A DNA stretch of 64,000 nt from Promicromonospora sukumoe (GTDB lineage: Bacteria > Actinomycetota > Actinomycetes > Actinomycetales > Cellulomonadaceae), in assembly GCF_014137995.1 (NCBI RefSeq), contig NZ_JACGWV010000001.1:3782001-3846000 (forward strand), read 5' to 3'. The notes under the pieces are model-generated. The model was not told the origin of the DNA and ran no database searches. It worked only from the letters and a program-made list of their open reading frames with translations. How positions within the stretch are numbered: position 1 is the first letter of the stretch; each line of letters starts with the position of its first letter. Shown piece after piece: positions 43,076 to 52,283 of this stretch. A program made the position numbers and the translations under genes.

Positions 43076-44659
43076 TCAGTTGTTCCGGCCCACGTGGATG
43101 TCCTGTCCGGTGACGCTGGACGGGTCGTTCGTGAGGAATCCGCTCTCCCGGAGCTGCTGCTCGTACGCGGCCAGGCCCGGGTCGCTGCTGCCCTTGATGC
43201 TTTCCGAGTATGCCTCGTGCGAGTGGTTGCCCCCGGCGTCGTACCAGGACCCCGGGTTGTCCATCGTGACGGTCGTGTGGTTGGCGCTCTCGTTGTGCCC
43301 GCCGGGCAGGACCGGGTTGGGCGAGAACGGGTTGAACCGCGCGTCCCCCAGGTCCAGCCGGGGGACGACGTCGCTCCGGTGCTGCATCTCCAGGACGCTC
43401 ACGGAGGGGTCGATGTGGGCGCTGTCGATCGGCGACCCGAAGGTCACGGCGTTCGTCACGTTGTACTGCGAGACGAAGCCGGAGTCGGAGGCCAGGTCCG
43501 CCACCGTCATGCCGCCCTGCGAGTGCCCGACCAGCATGACCTCCGCACCGGGCGGGATGTCGGCGTTCTGCATCGCCAGCTCGACCGCCGCGCTCATGGT
43601 CGACCGGCTGCCGCCCGCGGTCACGAGGTTGCCGGTGAGGTCCATCGGGTTGTCGCCCGCCGAGGGGTTCCAGCTCTCCGTGCCGGGCACGCTCACGATC
43701 ACCCGGGGACCGTTCGGGCCGTCGATCGTGGTGACGCGGACGTTCCCGTCCCCTGCGCCGTAGGAGTCGGTCACACCCTGCGTGAGGTTCTCGAGGTCCG
43801 ACGGCACCCTCAGCGGCGGTTCGCCGTTCGGTCCCTTGGCGTCCTGCGTGATCGGCCGCGGGGCGTCGGCGTACGGGTCGCCGTCGTCGAAGATCTTGGG
43901 GTCGAGCATGCCGGACGAGCCGGCCGTGATGCCCAGACCGACCACGGCGCCCGCGAGCCGGATCTGGGACGCGATCACCTCCGTGGTACGCGGCCACTCC
44001 CCGTCCAGGATGGCTCCGCCCGTCGCGTCCCAGAGCTGCAGTCCGGCGTCGCCCACGTTCTCGAACGCGCCGCCGATCGCGCTCGCGCGGTCGCCGAGCC
44101 AGCCCAGCGCGTCGGAGCCGCGGTCGCCCAGCCAGCCGAGGGCGTCGGAGCCCTTGTCGCCGATCCAGCCGACGGCGTCGCCGCCCGCGTTCCAGAGGTC
44201 GGTCGCGCGGTCGCCGAGCCAGCCCGCGGCGTCCCCGGCCTTGTCGCCCACCCAGTCGACGGCGTCGCCGCCGGCGTCCCAGAGGTCGCCGGCCCGGTCG
44301 CCCAGCCAGTCGAGCACGCCGCCGTCGTCGTCCCCGCCGCTGTTCGAGGAGCCCTGCGTGGAGACCCCGGGGAAGCCGGCGCCGTCATAGGTGCTCGACG
44401 TCTGGTCCTGCGCGTCGGCGTTGGCCCTGGCCCGCTGCGCGTAGGTGGTCAGCGACTCGGCCACGGTGCCGAGCATGGGCGCGTGCTGCGACTCCCACTC
44501 GCCGCGCATCTGCTCGACGTTGGGGCCCGCGCCGTCGAAGCCCCAGACCGCCACGGACGTGATCTGCTTGACGGTCTCGAGCTGCGACGCGCCGTCCTCC
44601 AGCATCTGGGCGAGGGCCCGTACCTGCTCCGGGTCCTGCCCCTGCATGGTGTCGCTCAC
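43076..44659 (-). CDS. WXG100-like / alpha-beta-hydrolase fusion protein, putative T7SS substrate
   Basis: A 527-residue protein. Residues ~1-85 are helical with a WGFDGAGPNVEQMRGEWE turn, as in WXG100-like N-domains. Residues 117-192 are repeats of a WLGDRAxDLWxAGGDAV type. A Gly-rich hydrophobic stretch follows (~235-250), then a lipase-like alpha/beta hydrolase: nucleophile Ser380 in VGHSQGG, likely Asp430 (HRSDVVP) and His461 (SANHTTV). No signal peptide, fitting type VII export. It overlaps the upstream gene (ATGA), and a lipoprotein gene follows. Possibly a cell-envelope lipase or antibacterial effector; neither is shown. Confidence 0.8.
   Translation of the reverse strand: MSDTMQGQDPEQVRALAQMLEDGASQLETVKQITSVAVWGFDGAGPNVEQMRGEWESQHAPMLGTVAESLTTYAQRARANADAQDQTSSTYDGAGFPGVSTQGSSNSGGDDDGGVLDWLGDRAGDLWDAGGDAVDWVGDKAGDAAGWLGDRATDLWNAGGDAVGWIGDKGSDALGWLGDRGSDALGWLGDRASAIGGAFENVGDAGLQLWDATGGAILDGEWPRTTEVIASQIRLAGAVVGLGITAGSSGMLDPKIFDDGDPYADAPRPITQDAKGPNGEPPLRVPSDLENLTQGVTDSYGAGDGNVRVTTIDGPNGPRVIVSVPGTESWNPSAGDNPMDLTGNLVTAGGSRSTMSAAVELAMQNADIPPGAEVMLVGHSQGGMTVADLASDSGFVSQYNVTNAVTFGSPIDSAHIDPSVSVLEMQHRSDVVPRLDLGDARFNPFSPNPVLPGGHNESANHTTVTMDNPGSWYDAGGNHSHEAYSESIKGSSDPGLAAYEQQLRESGFLTNDPSSVTGQDIHVGRNN
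44084..44311. repeat. Coding repeat in the WXG100-lipase gene
   Basis: About five degenerate units translated as xWLGDRA/GDK repeats (residues ~117-192), each 11-17 residues, with a Trp-Leu/Ile/Val-Gly-Asp core. At DNA level the cores read gcccagccagcc / cgcggtcgcc on the plus strand. Confidence 0.8.
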
Positions 44660-45342
44660 CGACCGGCCTCACCCTCGGTGCCGGTGGTGCCGTCAGTGCC
44701 GGGCGACGGCGTGGTGGCGTCCACGGCGCCGGCCAGGGCCCACTGCAGCTCGGCGGCGACCGAACCGGCCGGCCGCTCGACGGGCGCCAGCGCGCCGTCG
44801 TCGGTCCGCACGTCCAGCAGCTTGCCGTCGACGACGGACCAGAGCCGGGGCCAGACCACCTGGGGCGCGGCGGACGTGCCCCACGCCTCCACGCTGACCT
44901 GGAGGTTCGCCTGCTCGTCGTCGAGCAGCCGCACCAGCTCCGCGCGGTCCAGCACCGGGCCGTCCGTCTGCGGCTGCCCCTGCGGCGCCACGCGGGCCGC
45001 CGACGCCGGGGCCCGCAGCGCCTCGAACGGCGGCAGCGCGGCGGTCAGCGCGGGCCACAGGTCGTCGACCGTGGCGAACCGCAGCTCGGCGCCGGGCGCG
45101 AGGAACGTCTCGCCGTCGCGCTCGGCGATCACCTGGATGACCAGGAGCACCTTGTCGCCGACCATCGTCAGCCGGGTCACGGTGCCGCTCGAACCGGAGG
45201 TGGAGACGAGGGTCGCGCGCACGGGCGCGCCGAGGTGCTCGGCGAGGGCCGTGCCCACGGCGGTGGTCCCGCCGCCGTCCCGCGCCTCGGCCGTCACGGC
45301 AGCCCACTGTTTCGCGTCAAGCTCCAGAATCCGCCCGGCCAT
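44656..45342 (-). CDS. EspG-like / unknown cytoplasmic protein of the WXG100-lipase module
   Basis: A 228-residue acidic, signal-less protein beginning MAGRILELDAKQWAAV. GAGGGAG upstream of the ATG at 45342 decides the start (a GTG at 45363 would put that site inside the gene). Size, composition and position before a WXG100-like gene recall EspG-type secretion chaperones of actinobacterial ESX systems, but no diagnostic motif is visible, so this is a hypothesis. The tail is Thr/Gly-rich. Overlaps the WXG100-lipase start by four bases. Confidence 0.6.
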   Translation of the reverse strand: MAGRILELDAKQWAAVTAEARDGGGTTAVGTALAEHLGAPVRATLVSTSGSSGTVTRLTMVGDKVLLVIQVIAERDGETFLAPGAELRFATVDDLWPALTAALPPFEALRAPASAARVAPQGQPQTDGPVLDRAELVRLLDDEQANLQVSVEAWGTSAAPQVVWPRLWSVVDGKLLDVRTDDGALAPVERPAGSVAAELQWALAGAVDATTPSPGTDGTTGTEGEAGR

Positions 45343-45463
45343 GCGCAACTCCCTCTTCGGCACCCGTCAACAACCTCGGCATACAGCAGCCGAACCGTAT
45401 ATCCAGGCACGGGGCCCGTCCACGATTGAACTCCCCATGGTCAAAGACCAGGTCCGGCCGTAT

Positions 45464-45508
45464 CGTGCCCGGCCACATGCCGCCCGGCCACATCCTGCCT
45501 GGTCACGA
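45464..45508. repeat. 15-bp tandem triplet in the arcA / EspG-like gap
   Basis: cgtgcccggccacat, gccgcccggccacat and cctgcctggtcacga in series. The rest of the 205-bp gap shows only the promoter-side region of the EspG-like gene. Confidence 0.75.
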
Positions 45509-45547
45509 GGGTCCGGGCGAACCCGGGAGGCCGTTCGAGCCAACCGG

Positions 45548-46810
45548 TCAGAAAGCGGGCTCGCGGATGATCGGGCAGGTCATGCAGTGCCCGCCGCCGC
45601 GGCCGCGCCCGAGCTCGGCGCCGTTGATCTCGATCACCTCGACGCCGGCCTTGCGCAGCAGGTCGTTGGTCGTGGTGTTGCGGTCATAGGTGTACACGAC
45701 GCCGGGCTCCACCGCGACGGCGTTGTTGCCGCTGTCCCACTGCTGGCGCTCGGACTCGTAGACGTCGCCGCCGGTCTCGATCACGCGCAGCTCGCCGAGC
45801 CCGGTCTCGCGCCCGACGACGTCGAGGAACGGGGTGCTGCCCTCGTCCGTCACGGCGACCTCGCCGTCGCGCCCCGGGCGCAGCACGAACGCGTGGACCG
45901 CCTCCACGATGCGCGGGTAGACGGTCACGGTGTCGACGTCGGCGAACGTCATGACGGTGTCGAGGTGCATCGCGGAGCGCAGCTTCGGCATGCCCGCGAC
46001 GACCACCTGCTGCGCCGCGCCGCCCGCGAACAAGGCCGCGGCGACCTGCGTGATCGCCTGCCGCGAGGTGCGCTCGCTCATGCCCACCAGCACCGTGCCG
46101 TTGCCCACGGGCATGACGTCGCCGCCCTCCAGCGTCGCGCGCTGGTGGTCGGTCTCCGGGTCTCCCCACCAGACCGTCGAGCCCACGAAGTCCGGGTGGA
46201 ACTCGTAGACGGCCTTCATCAGCAGCGTCTCGTCGTGCCGGGCCGGCCAGTACAGCGGGTTGAGCGTGACGCCGCCGTAGAGCCAGCAGGTCGTGTCCCG
46301 CGTGAACAGGGTGTTGGGCACGGGCGCCATCAGGTACTCGCGGGCGTCGAGCGCGTACTCGGCGAGCGACCGGTAGGCGGCCGGGAGGTCGGGCACGTCC
46401 TGCGTGGCGAGGCCGCCGATCAGGTACTCGGCGAGCTGCTCGGGAGCCAGCCCCTCCAGGAACTCGCGGGTCGCGTCGATCATGCCCGTGCCCACGATGC
46501 CGGGCACGATCTTGCGGTCCAGCAGCCAGTCACGGGCCCCGGTCACGCGCAGCGTCGCGGCGAGCACGTCGTGGAGCTCGACGACGTCGACGTCGCGCGA
46601 GCGCAGGTCCGCGACGAACCCGGCGTGGTGCTCGATCGCCCGGTCCACCCACAGCACGTCGTCGAACAGCAGGTCGTCCGAGGTGGTGGGCGTGAGCCGG
46701 CGGTGGGCGAGCCCGGGCCGGCAGACCAGCACCTTGCGCAGCCGCCCCACCTCCGAGTGCACCCCGTAGGCCGCCGAGGGTCGCGTCGCGTCGTCGCTCT
46801 GGATCGTCAT
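45548..46810 (-). CDS. arcA: Arginine deiminase
   Basis: A 420-residue enzyme converting arginine to citrulline and ammonia. Catalytic Cys in the C-terminal GGGHCMTCP, substrate residues in NPLFTRDT-equivalent ([12 protein letters not shown]), [18 protein letters not shown] and MHLDTVMTF. It starts 46 bases after arcD, so they are one operon. arcB and arcC are not in the window. Confidence 0.96.
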   Translation of the reverse strand: MTIQSDDATRPSAAYGVHSEVGRLRKVLVCRPGLAHRRLTPTTSDDLLFDDVLWVDRAIEHHAGFVADLRSRDVDVVELHDVLAATLRVTGARDWLLDRKIVPGIVGTGMIDATREFLEGLAPEQLAEYLIGGLATQDVPDLPAAYRSLAEYALDAREYLMAPVPNTLFTRDTTCWLYGGVTLNPLYWPARHDETLLMKAVYEFHPDFVGSTVWWGDPETDHQRATLEGGDVMPVGNGTVLVGMSERTSRQAITQVAAALFAGGAAQQVVVAGMPKLRSAMHLDTVMTFADVDTVTVYPRIVEAVHAFVLRPGRDGEVAVTDEGSTPFLDVVGRETGLGELRVIETGGDVYESERQQWDSGNNAVAVEPGVVYTYDRNTTTNDLLRKAGVEVIEINGAELGRGRGGGHCMTCPIIREPAF

Positions 46811-46823
46811 GGGGGTCCCTTTC

Positions 46824-46869
46824 AGACGGAGATCGCGTCTCGGACGGAGGTCGCGTTCAGATGGAGATC
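46824..46869. repeat. ~17-bp tandem triplet over the ArcD stop
   Basis: tcagacggagatcgcg, tcggacggaggtcgcg and tcagatggagatcgcg in series. The third holds the ArcD stop and last codons. Confidence 0.85.
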
Positions 46870-48299
46870 GCGCCCGTGGCCAGGGCGACGACGCCGATCA
46901 CCGCGCCGATCACCGACACGACGAAGATCACCAGCTCCCGCCCGCTGAACACGCGCCTGCCCTGCTCCCGGCGGGTCATCGCGAAGAGGATCGTCGCGGG
47001 GGCGTAGATCACGAACGACAGCAGCACGAACGTCAGCCCGGCCGCGAACAGCAGGAACGCCGTGTAGAGGACGGCGAGCGCCGCGATCACCAGGTCGCCG
47101 GTGGTGCGGTTGCCGGCTGCCGGGCCGCCGCGGCCCAGGGCCAGCTTGAGCGCGTACCCGGCGGCGAGCAGGAACGGGATCAGCGACAGCGCGCTGGTCA
47201 GGTCGAGCGCGAACGTGAACGCGTCGTCGGACAGCAGGGTGACGAACAGGACCACCTGGATCAGGGCGGTCGTCAGCAGCAGGGCGGCGCGGGGCACGTC
47301 GTTCGCGTCCGACGTCGCGAGGAACCGCGGCATGTCCCGGTCCTTGGCGGCGACGAACAGCACCTCGGACGACATCAGGGTCCACGCGAGGTAGGCGCCG
47401 AGCACGGACACGATGAGGCCGACGCTCACGAACACGGCGCCCCAGCCGCCGACCGCCGCCTCCAGCACACCCGCCATGGACGGCTGGCGCAGGTCGGCGA
47501 GCTCCTCCATCGGCAGGATGCCGTAGGACACGATCGTGACGGACGCGAAGATGGCGAGCACCATGAGGAAGCCCAGGACGGTGGCCCGGCCGACGTCCTC
47601 CCGGCGTCGGGCGTGCCGCGAGTAGACGCTCGCGCCCTCGACGCCGAGGAACACGAACACCGTGGCGAGCATGGTGCCGCGGACCTGGTCGAACAGCGGG
47701 CCGGTGACGCCGTAGCCCTCGAAGTTGTCCGCGAGCACCTGCGGGTCCAGCAGGAAGACCGCGATGAGCACGAACATCACGATCGGCACCAGCTTGGCGA
47801 CGGTGACGATGCGGTTGATCGTCGTCGCCTCCTTCACGCCGCGGCGCACGAGCAGGTAGAACAACCACACGCAGGCCGAGGACGCGAGGAACGCGACGAA
47901 GGTGTCACCCTCGCCCAGCACGGGCAGGAGCGCGCCCAGCGTGGACATGATGAGGATCCAGTAGGTGACGTTGCCGACGCACGCGCTCGCCCAGTACCCG
48001 AAGGCCGAGAAGAAGCCGAGGTACTCGCCGAACCCGGCCTTCGCGTAGGCGTACACGCCGGAGTCGAGGTCGGGCTTGCGGATCGCCAGCCGCTGGAAGA
48101 CGAAGGCCAGCATGAGCATGCCGGTGCCGGCGATGGTCCAGGAGATCAGTGCGCCGAGCACCCCGGTCTGGCCGGCGAACCGGCTGGGCAGGGAGAAGAC
48201 CCCGGCGCCGACCATGGAGCCCACGACCATGGCGGTGAGGGTGGCCACGCTGATCTTGGCCGTGCGCCCCTGTGTGCTGCTCTCCGACTGCTGCGCCAT
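46857..48299 (-). CDS. arcD: Arginine/ornithine antiporter (APC family)
   Basis: A 480-residue APC transporter with about 12-13 TM segments. Helix 1 carries [15 protein letters not shown], the APC substrate loop, and the mid-protein [20 protein letters not shown] is typical of the ArcD basic-amino-acid antiporter group. GGGGG precedes the ATG. Exchanges arginine for ornithine; it leads the arcDA transcript. Confidence 0.93.
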   Translation of the reverse strand: MAQQSESSTQGRTAKISVATLTAMVVGSMVGAGVFSLPSRFAGQTGVLGALISWTIAGTGMLMLAFVFQRLAIRKPDLDSGVYAYAKAGFGEYLGFFSAFGYWASACVGNVTYWILIMSTLGALLPVLGEGDTFVAFLASSACVWLFYLLVRRGVKEATTINRIVTVAKLVPIVMFVLIAVFLLDPQVLADNFEGYGVTGPLFDQVRGTMLATVFVFLGVEGASVYSRHARRREDVGRATVLGFLMVLAIFASVTIVSYGILPMEELADLRQPSMAGVLEAAVGGWGAVFVSVGLIVSVLGAYLAWTLMSSEVLFVAAKDRDMPRFLATSDANDVPRAALLLTTALIQVVLFVTLLSDDAFTFALDLTSALSLIPFLLAAGYALKLALGRGGPAAGNRTTGDLVIAALAVLYTAFLLFAAGLTFVLLSFVIYAPATILFAMTRREQGRRVFSGRELVIFVVSVIGAVIGVVALATGAISI

Positions 48300-48383
48300 C
48301 GTGAGACCCCCATGCGGCCGAGCACGGTCCGGTAGTCCGGTTGCACGTCTCCGCAGCGCCGCGTCCCGCCGATGCTCCGGCAG

Positions 48384-48410
48384 TGCAATTAGATACATGT
48401 ACGTCAGAAG
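48384..48410. promoter_or_regulatory. AT-rich promoter patch upstream of arcD
   Basis: gcaattagatacatgtacgtcag stands out from very GC-rich surroundings; tacatgta (48394-48401) is an 8-bp palindrome. A promoter or regulator site for the arcDA operon (and possibly dusB) is likely; exact boxes not assigned. Confidence 0.4.
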
Positions 48411-48503
48411 TCGGCAAAAGATGCCAGACCCGGTCCCGGCCCGGCCCCCGGCGTGTGGCCCGCGTCGCAGCGGGTCCCCGCCGGTGTGCGCCAGAATGGA
48501 CCC

Positions 48504-49676
48504 GTGACTTCGCTCCTCCCGCCCCTGCAGATCGGGCCCATCACGGTGGGCACGCCGGTCGTGCTCGCGCCGATGGCCGGCGTGACCAACCGCGCCTTCC
48601 GCACCCTGTGCCGCGAGGCGGGGCGGTCGGGCGGCTTCGACCCGGGCCTGTACGTCGCGGAGATGGTCACGAGCCGCGCGCTCGTGGAGCGCAACACCGA
48701 GGCCCTGCGGATCGTCACGTTCGGCGAGGACGAGACGCCGCGCTCCGCGCAGGTGTACGGCGTGGACCCGGCCACCGTGGGCGCCGCCGTGAAGCTGATC
48801 GCCGCCGAGGACCGGGCCGACCACGTCGACCTCAACTTCGGCTGCCCGGTGCCCAAGGTGACCCGCAAGGGCGGCGGCGCGGCGCTGCCGTGGAAGCGCC
48901 AGCTCTTCACCGACATCGTCAAGGCCGCGGTCGAGGCCGCCGAGCCGCACGGCGTGCCCGTCACGGTGAAGATGCGCAAGGGCATCGACGACGACCACCT
49001 GACCTTCCTGGAGGCCGGCCGCATCGCGGAGTCGCTCGGCGTCGCCGCCGTCGCCCTGCACGCCCGCACCGCCGCGCAGCACTACTCCGGCCAGGCCGAG
49101 TGGGAGGCCATCGCGCGCCTCAAGGAGGCGGTGCGGACCATCCCCGTGCTCGGCAACGGCGACATCTGGGCCGCCGAGGACGCGGTGCGCATGGTCGAGG
49201 AGACCGGGGCCGACGGCGTCGTCGTGGGCCGGGGCTGCCAGGGCCGCCCCTGGCTGTTCGCCGACCTGGCCGCCGCGTTCAACGGCTCGGACCTGCGGGT
49301 GCGGCCCGGCCTGCGCGAGGTGGCCGACACGATCTACCGGCACGGCCTGCTCATGGTCGAGTACTTCGACGGCGACGAGGGCAAGGGCATGCGCGACCTG
49401 CGCAAGCACATGGCCTGGTACCTCAAGGGCTACGCCGTGGGCGGCGAGAAGCGGCACGAGCTCGCGCTGGTCGACACCCTCGCCGAGCTGCGCGAGCGGC
49501 TCGACGCCCTGGACCTGGACGCCCCCTACCCCGGCGAGGACGCCGAGGGCCCGCGCGGCCGCGCCGGCTCCCCGAAGACGCCGCACCTGCCGTACGGCTG
49601 GCTGGACTCCCGCGACCTGTCGGAGGAGTTCGAGGCGAAGCTGCGCGAGGCGGAGCTGAGCGTCAGCGGCGGCTGA
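48504..49676 (+). CDS. dusB: tRNA-dihydrouridine synthase
   Basis: A 390-residue FMN enzyme reducing uridines in tRNA. VLAPMAGVTNRAFR at the start, DLNFGCPVPKVTRKGGGAAL with the catalytic Cys, KMRKGID, LHARTAAQHYSG and the FMN loop GNGDIW...GVVVGRGCQGRPWLF. GTG start; the CAGAAT just upstream may be a -10 box, making it leaderless. The C-terminal extension is longer than in E. coli DusB. Confidence 0.95.
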   Translation: MTSLLPPLQIGPITVGTPVVLAPMAGVTNRAFRTLCREAGRSGGFDPGLYVAEMVTSRALVERNTEALRIVTFGEDETPRSAQVYGVDPATVGAAVKLIAAEDRADHVDLNFGCPVPKVTRKGGGAALPWKRQLFTDIVKAAVEAAEPHGVPVTVKMRKGIDDDHLTFLEAGRIAESLGVAAVALHARTAAQHYSGQAEWEAIARLKEAVRTIPVLGNGDIWAAEDAVRMVEETGADGVVVGRGCQGRPWLFADLAAAFNGSDLRVRPGLREVADTIYRHGLLMVEYFDGDEGKGMRDLRKHMAWYLKGYAVGGEKRHELALVDTLAELRERLDALDLDAPYPGEDAEGPRGRAGSPKTPHLPYGWLDSRDLSEEFEAKLREAELSVSGG

Positions 49677-49727
49677 TGTCCGACAACTCGGGCGGGTGAA
49701 GTCGGGCCGGTCCGCTACGCTCCATCC

Positions 49728-51626
49728 GTGCTGTCCGCCGTGGTCCGACGTGTCCGAGTACCCGAGCCCGTCCCGGCCACCGCCGACGACCCGGCGGAGA
49801 TCGGCGGCTACGAGATCCGCGGCCGGATCGGCCGGGGCGGCATGGGCGTCGTGTACCTCGGGGCGACCCGGAGCGGTCGCCTGCTGGCGATCAAGGTCAT
49901 CCACCCGGAGCGCACCGGCGAGAGCGAGTTCCGCACCCGGTTCCGGCGTGAGGTGTCGGCCGCGACGCGGGTACGCAGCCGCCGCACGGCGGCCGTCGTC
50001 GACTTCGACGTCGACGCGCCCCGGCCCTGGCTCGCCACCGAGCACGTGCCCGGGCCCACGCTGGCGCAGGCCGTCGCCGAGCTGGGGAGCCTGCCCGAGG
50101 ACGCCGTCCGCGAGCTCGTGACCGGCCTCGCCGAGGCCCTCGGCACGATCCACCGCGAGGGCCTCGTGCACCGCGACGTGAAGCCCACTAACGTGCTGCT
50201 CGGCCCCGACGGCCCGGTGCTGATCGACCTGGGCGTCGTGGCCGACGCCGACGCGACGTCGCTGACCGGCACGGGGGTGCAGCCGGGCACGCCCCAGTTC
50301 ATGTCGCCGGAGCAGGCGCGCGGGGAGTCCGTCACGCCGGCCTCGGACGTGTGGTCGGTCGGCGCCGTCGCCCACCTCGCGGCGACCGGGACCCCGCCGT
50401 TCGGGACGGGCAGCCTCGCGTCCGTCACCTACCGGATCGTGCACGAGCAGCCGGACCTCGGCGCCCTGGCGCCGGGCCTGCGCGGTCTGGTCGCGGCGTG
50501 CCTGGCCAAGGACCCCGGCGAGCGACCGACGACGGCGGCGCTGCTCGCGTCGGCGGCCGAGCCGCCCGTCGAACCAGCAACCGCCGAGCCGACGCCGTCC
50601 GAACAGCCGCCCGCGGCACCGTCCGCCGAGCTGCCGTACGTCGAGCCCGTGGTCACGGGCCTCACCGGCGCCGGGCTGTCCGGCGCGGACACCGTGCTGG
50701 GCGCGGAGTCGTCGCCGGGTGACACCGAGACCCCGGACGGGCCGGCCCAGGCCGACGACCCGCGTCCGGTGAGCCGGACCCGCCGCCGGGTCCTGACCGG
50801 CCTCGTCGCCGTCGGCCTGGTCCTGGCCGGCGGGGGTGGCGCGGCGGCCGTCGCGCACTTCCTGGGGCAGGACGACGGGCCCTCTGCCGTCGGCGCACCC
50901 CAGCCGGGGCCGTCGACGTCGGGCCCGCCGTCCGGCGAACCCAGCCCCAGCCCGAGCGCGACGAAGCCGAAGAAGAAGCCGTCGCCCTCCCCCGAGCCCT
51001 CCGCGTCCGCCACGCCCGCCGGTACCACGGACGGCGGGCAGGACGCGGCGCCGGCCGCGTTCCAGCCGGGTGCCGTGGTGATCCCGGCGCAGGTGCAGGT
51101 CGGCCAGAAGATCACGGCGAAGGCGAGTGGCTGGACGCCGCAGCCGGACACCACCGCGTGCCTGTGGAGCATCGGCGGCGAGGAGCGGGACAACCTCGGG
51201 TCGTGCAGCTACACCGTCTCGCTGGACGACGTCGGCAAGCCGGTCCAGGTCCGGCTCACCGGGACCCGCTCGGGGTACGCGAAGGCGACGGTGCTGTCCG
51301 ACGCGACCGGCACGGTGCCGCAGCCGTCCGTGCCGCAGCCGAGCTGCGAGGTACGCCTGAGCGCGGGCACGGTGCACGCCGGCTGGTTCGCCCACTGCGA
51401 GGTCGAGCAGGACCCGAACGTCACCTACACGTGGACCTACGTCGACATCGACGGCGGCGTGGCCATCGGGTCGGAGGCGGAACCGCCGGGTCCGCGCACG
51501 TGGATCCGCGGGAGCCACAAGGGCAACCGGATCACCGTGACGGTCGAGGCGGAGCGGGCGGGCTACCGGTCGGACGAGTTCCGCACCACGTTCACCATGC
51601 CGGCCGACTGGACCCCGGGCGGCTGA
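49728..51626 (+). CDS. Transmembrane Ser/Thr protein kinase with non-PASTA ectodomain
   Basis: A 632-residue kinase. Cytoplasmic kinase domain ~27-280: GRGGMGVVY loop, AIKVIH lysine, HRDVKPTN catalytic loop, DLG in place of DFG, and MSPEQ. A Pro/Ala/Thr-rich juxtamembrane part follows, then a TM helix (~353-372), a Ser/Pro/Lys stalk, and an extracellular beta domain of Ig-like repeats (PAQVQVGQKITAKASGW...) with paired Cys in ACLWSIGG/GSCSYTV. The ectodomain is not PASTA; ligand unknown. GTG start. Confidence 0.9.
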   Translation: MLSAVVRRVRVPEPVPATADDPAEIGGYEIRGRIGRGGMGVVYLGATRSGRLLAIKVIHPERTGESEFRTRFRREVSAATRVRSRRTAAVVDFDVDAPRPWLATEHVPGPTLAQAVAELGSLPEDAVRELVTGLAEALGTIHREGLVHRDVKPTNVLLGPDGPVLIDLGVVADADATSLTGTGVQPGTPQFMSPEQARGESVTPASDVWSVGAVAHLAATGTPPFGTGSLASVTYRIVHEQPDLGALAPGLRGLVAACLAKDPGERPTTAALLASAAEPPVEPATAEPTPSEQPPAAPSAELPYVEPVVTGLTGAGLSGADTVLGAESSPGDTETPDGPAQADDPRPVSRTRRRVLTGLVAVGLVLAGGGGAAAVAHFLGQDDGPSAVGAPQPGPSTSGPPSGEPSPSPSATKPKKKPSPSPEPSASATPAGTTDGGQDAAPAAFQPGAVVIPAQVQVGQKITAKASGWTPQPDTTACLWSIGGEERDNLGSCSYTVSLDDVGKPVQVRLTGTRSGYAKATVLSDATGTVPQPSVPQPSCEVRLSAGTVHAGWFAHCEVEQDPNVTYTWTYVDIDGGVAIGSEAEPPGPRTWIRGSHKGNRITVTVEAERAGYRSDEFRTTFTMPADWTPGG

Positions 51627-51675
51627 CCTGCCCGGCGCGGCCCGCCGGGTGACCTGCCCGGCCCGGCCCGCCGAG
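51624..51675. repeat. 26-bp tandem duplication over the kinase stop
   Basis: tgacctgcccggcgcggcccgccggg at 51624 and a near copy at 51650; copy 1 starts with the stop codon. Confidence 0.85.
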
Positions 51676-51677
51676 CC

Positions 51678-52283
51678 TCACAGCCAGCCGTGCTCGCGGG
51701 CGATCCGCACCGCCTCGGCCCGCGTCCGCGCGCCGGTCTTGCCCATGGCGGAGGACAGGTAGTTGCGCACCGTGCCCTCCGACAGGTGGGCCTCCCCCGC
51801 GACCTGCGCGACGGTGCCGCCGTCCTCGGCGAGCACCAGGACACGGGCCTCCTGGTCGGTCAGCGGGCTGTCGCCGACCATGAGCGACGCGACCGCCAGG
51901 TCGGGGTCCACGACACGCAGCCCCGAGTGCACGCGGCGCACGGCGTCGGCGAGCTGCCCGGAGGGTGTGTCCTTGACCACGAAGCCGCCGGCCCCCGCGT
52001 CCAGCGCGCGCCGGAGGTAGCCGGGCCGGCCGAACGTGGTGACGATCAGCGACCGGCAGCCGGGTACGTCCGCGGCGAGCGCGGCGGCGGTGGCGATGCC
52101 GTCGAGCCCGGGCATCTCGACGTCGAGCAGCGCGACGTCGGCCCGGGTCTCCCGCGCGGCGGCCACGACCTCGTCGCCCCGCCCCACCTCGGACACGACC
52201 TCGAGGTCCGGTTCCAGGTCCAGCAGCGCGGCGAGCGCGCCGCGCACGAGCGCCTGGTCGTCGGCCAGCAGCAGCCGGATCAT
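51678..52283 (-). CDS. NarL/LuxR-type response regulator
   Basis: A 201-residue regulator. Receiver domain with phospho-acceptor Asp in ALLDVEMPGLDG, Thr in IVTTFG and Lys in VKDTPSG. C-terminal LuxR HTH (TVAQVAGEAHLSEGTVRNYLSSAMGKTGARTR, cited here in part). Overlaps the kinase gene by four bases. Cognate partner is that kinase; its likely target is the ABC exporter operon it belongs to. Confidence 0.94.
   Translation of the reverse strand: MIRLLLADDQALVRGALAALLDLEPDLEVVSEVGRGDEVVAAARETRADVALLDVEMPGLDGIATAAALAADVPGCRSLIVTTFGRPGYLRRALDAGAGGFVVKDTPSGQLADAVRRVHSGLRVVDPDLAVASLMVGDSPLTDQEARVLVLAEDGGTVAQVAGEAHLSEGTVRNYLSSAMGKTGARTRAEAVRIAREHGWL

Noticed and set aside
42648..45342. Complete type VII secretion locus
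   Set aside because: No EccC-type ATPase, EccB/D/E or mycosin gene in the window; only a possible substrate module.
46857..51518. 1553-codon minus-strand frame extending upstream of arcD
   Set aside because: Only the last 480 codons are ArcD. The upstream part is antisense to dusB and the kinase and has no ribosome site.
49728..51626. Pseudokinase because DFG is DLG
   Set aside because: The metal-binding Asp, the catalytic HRD and the lysine are kept; DLG is tolerated in active kinases.
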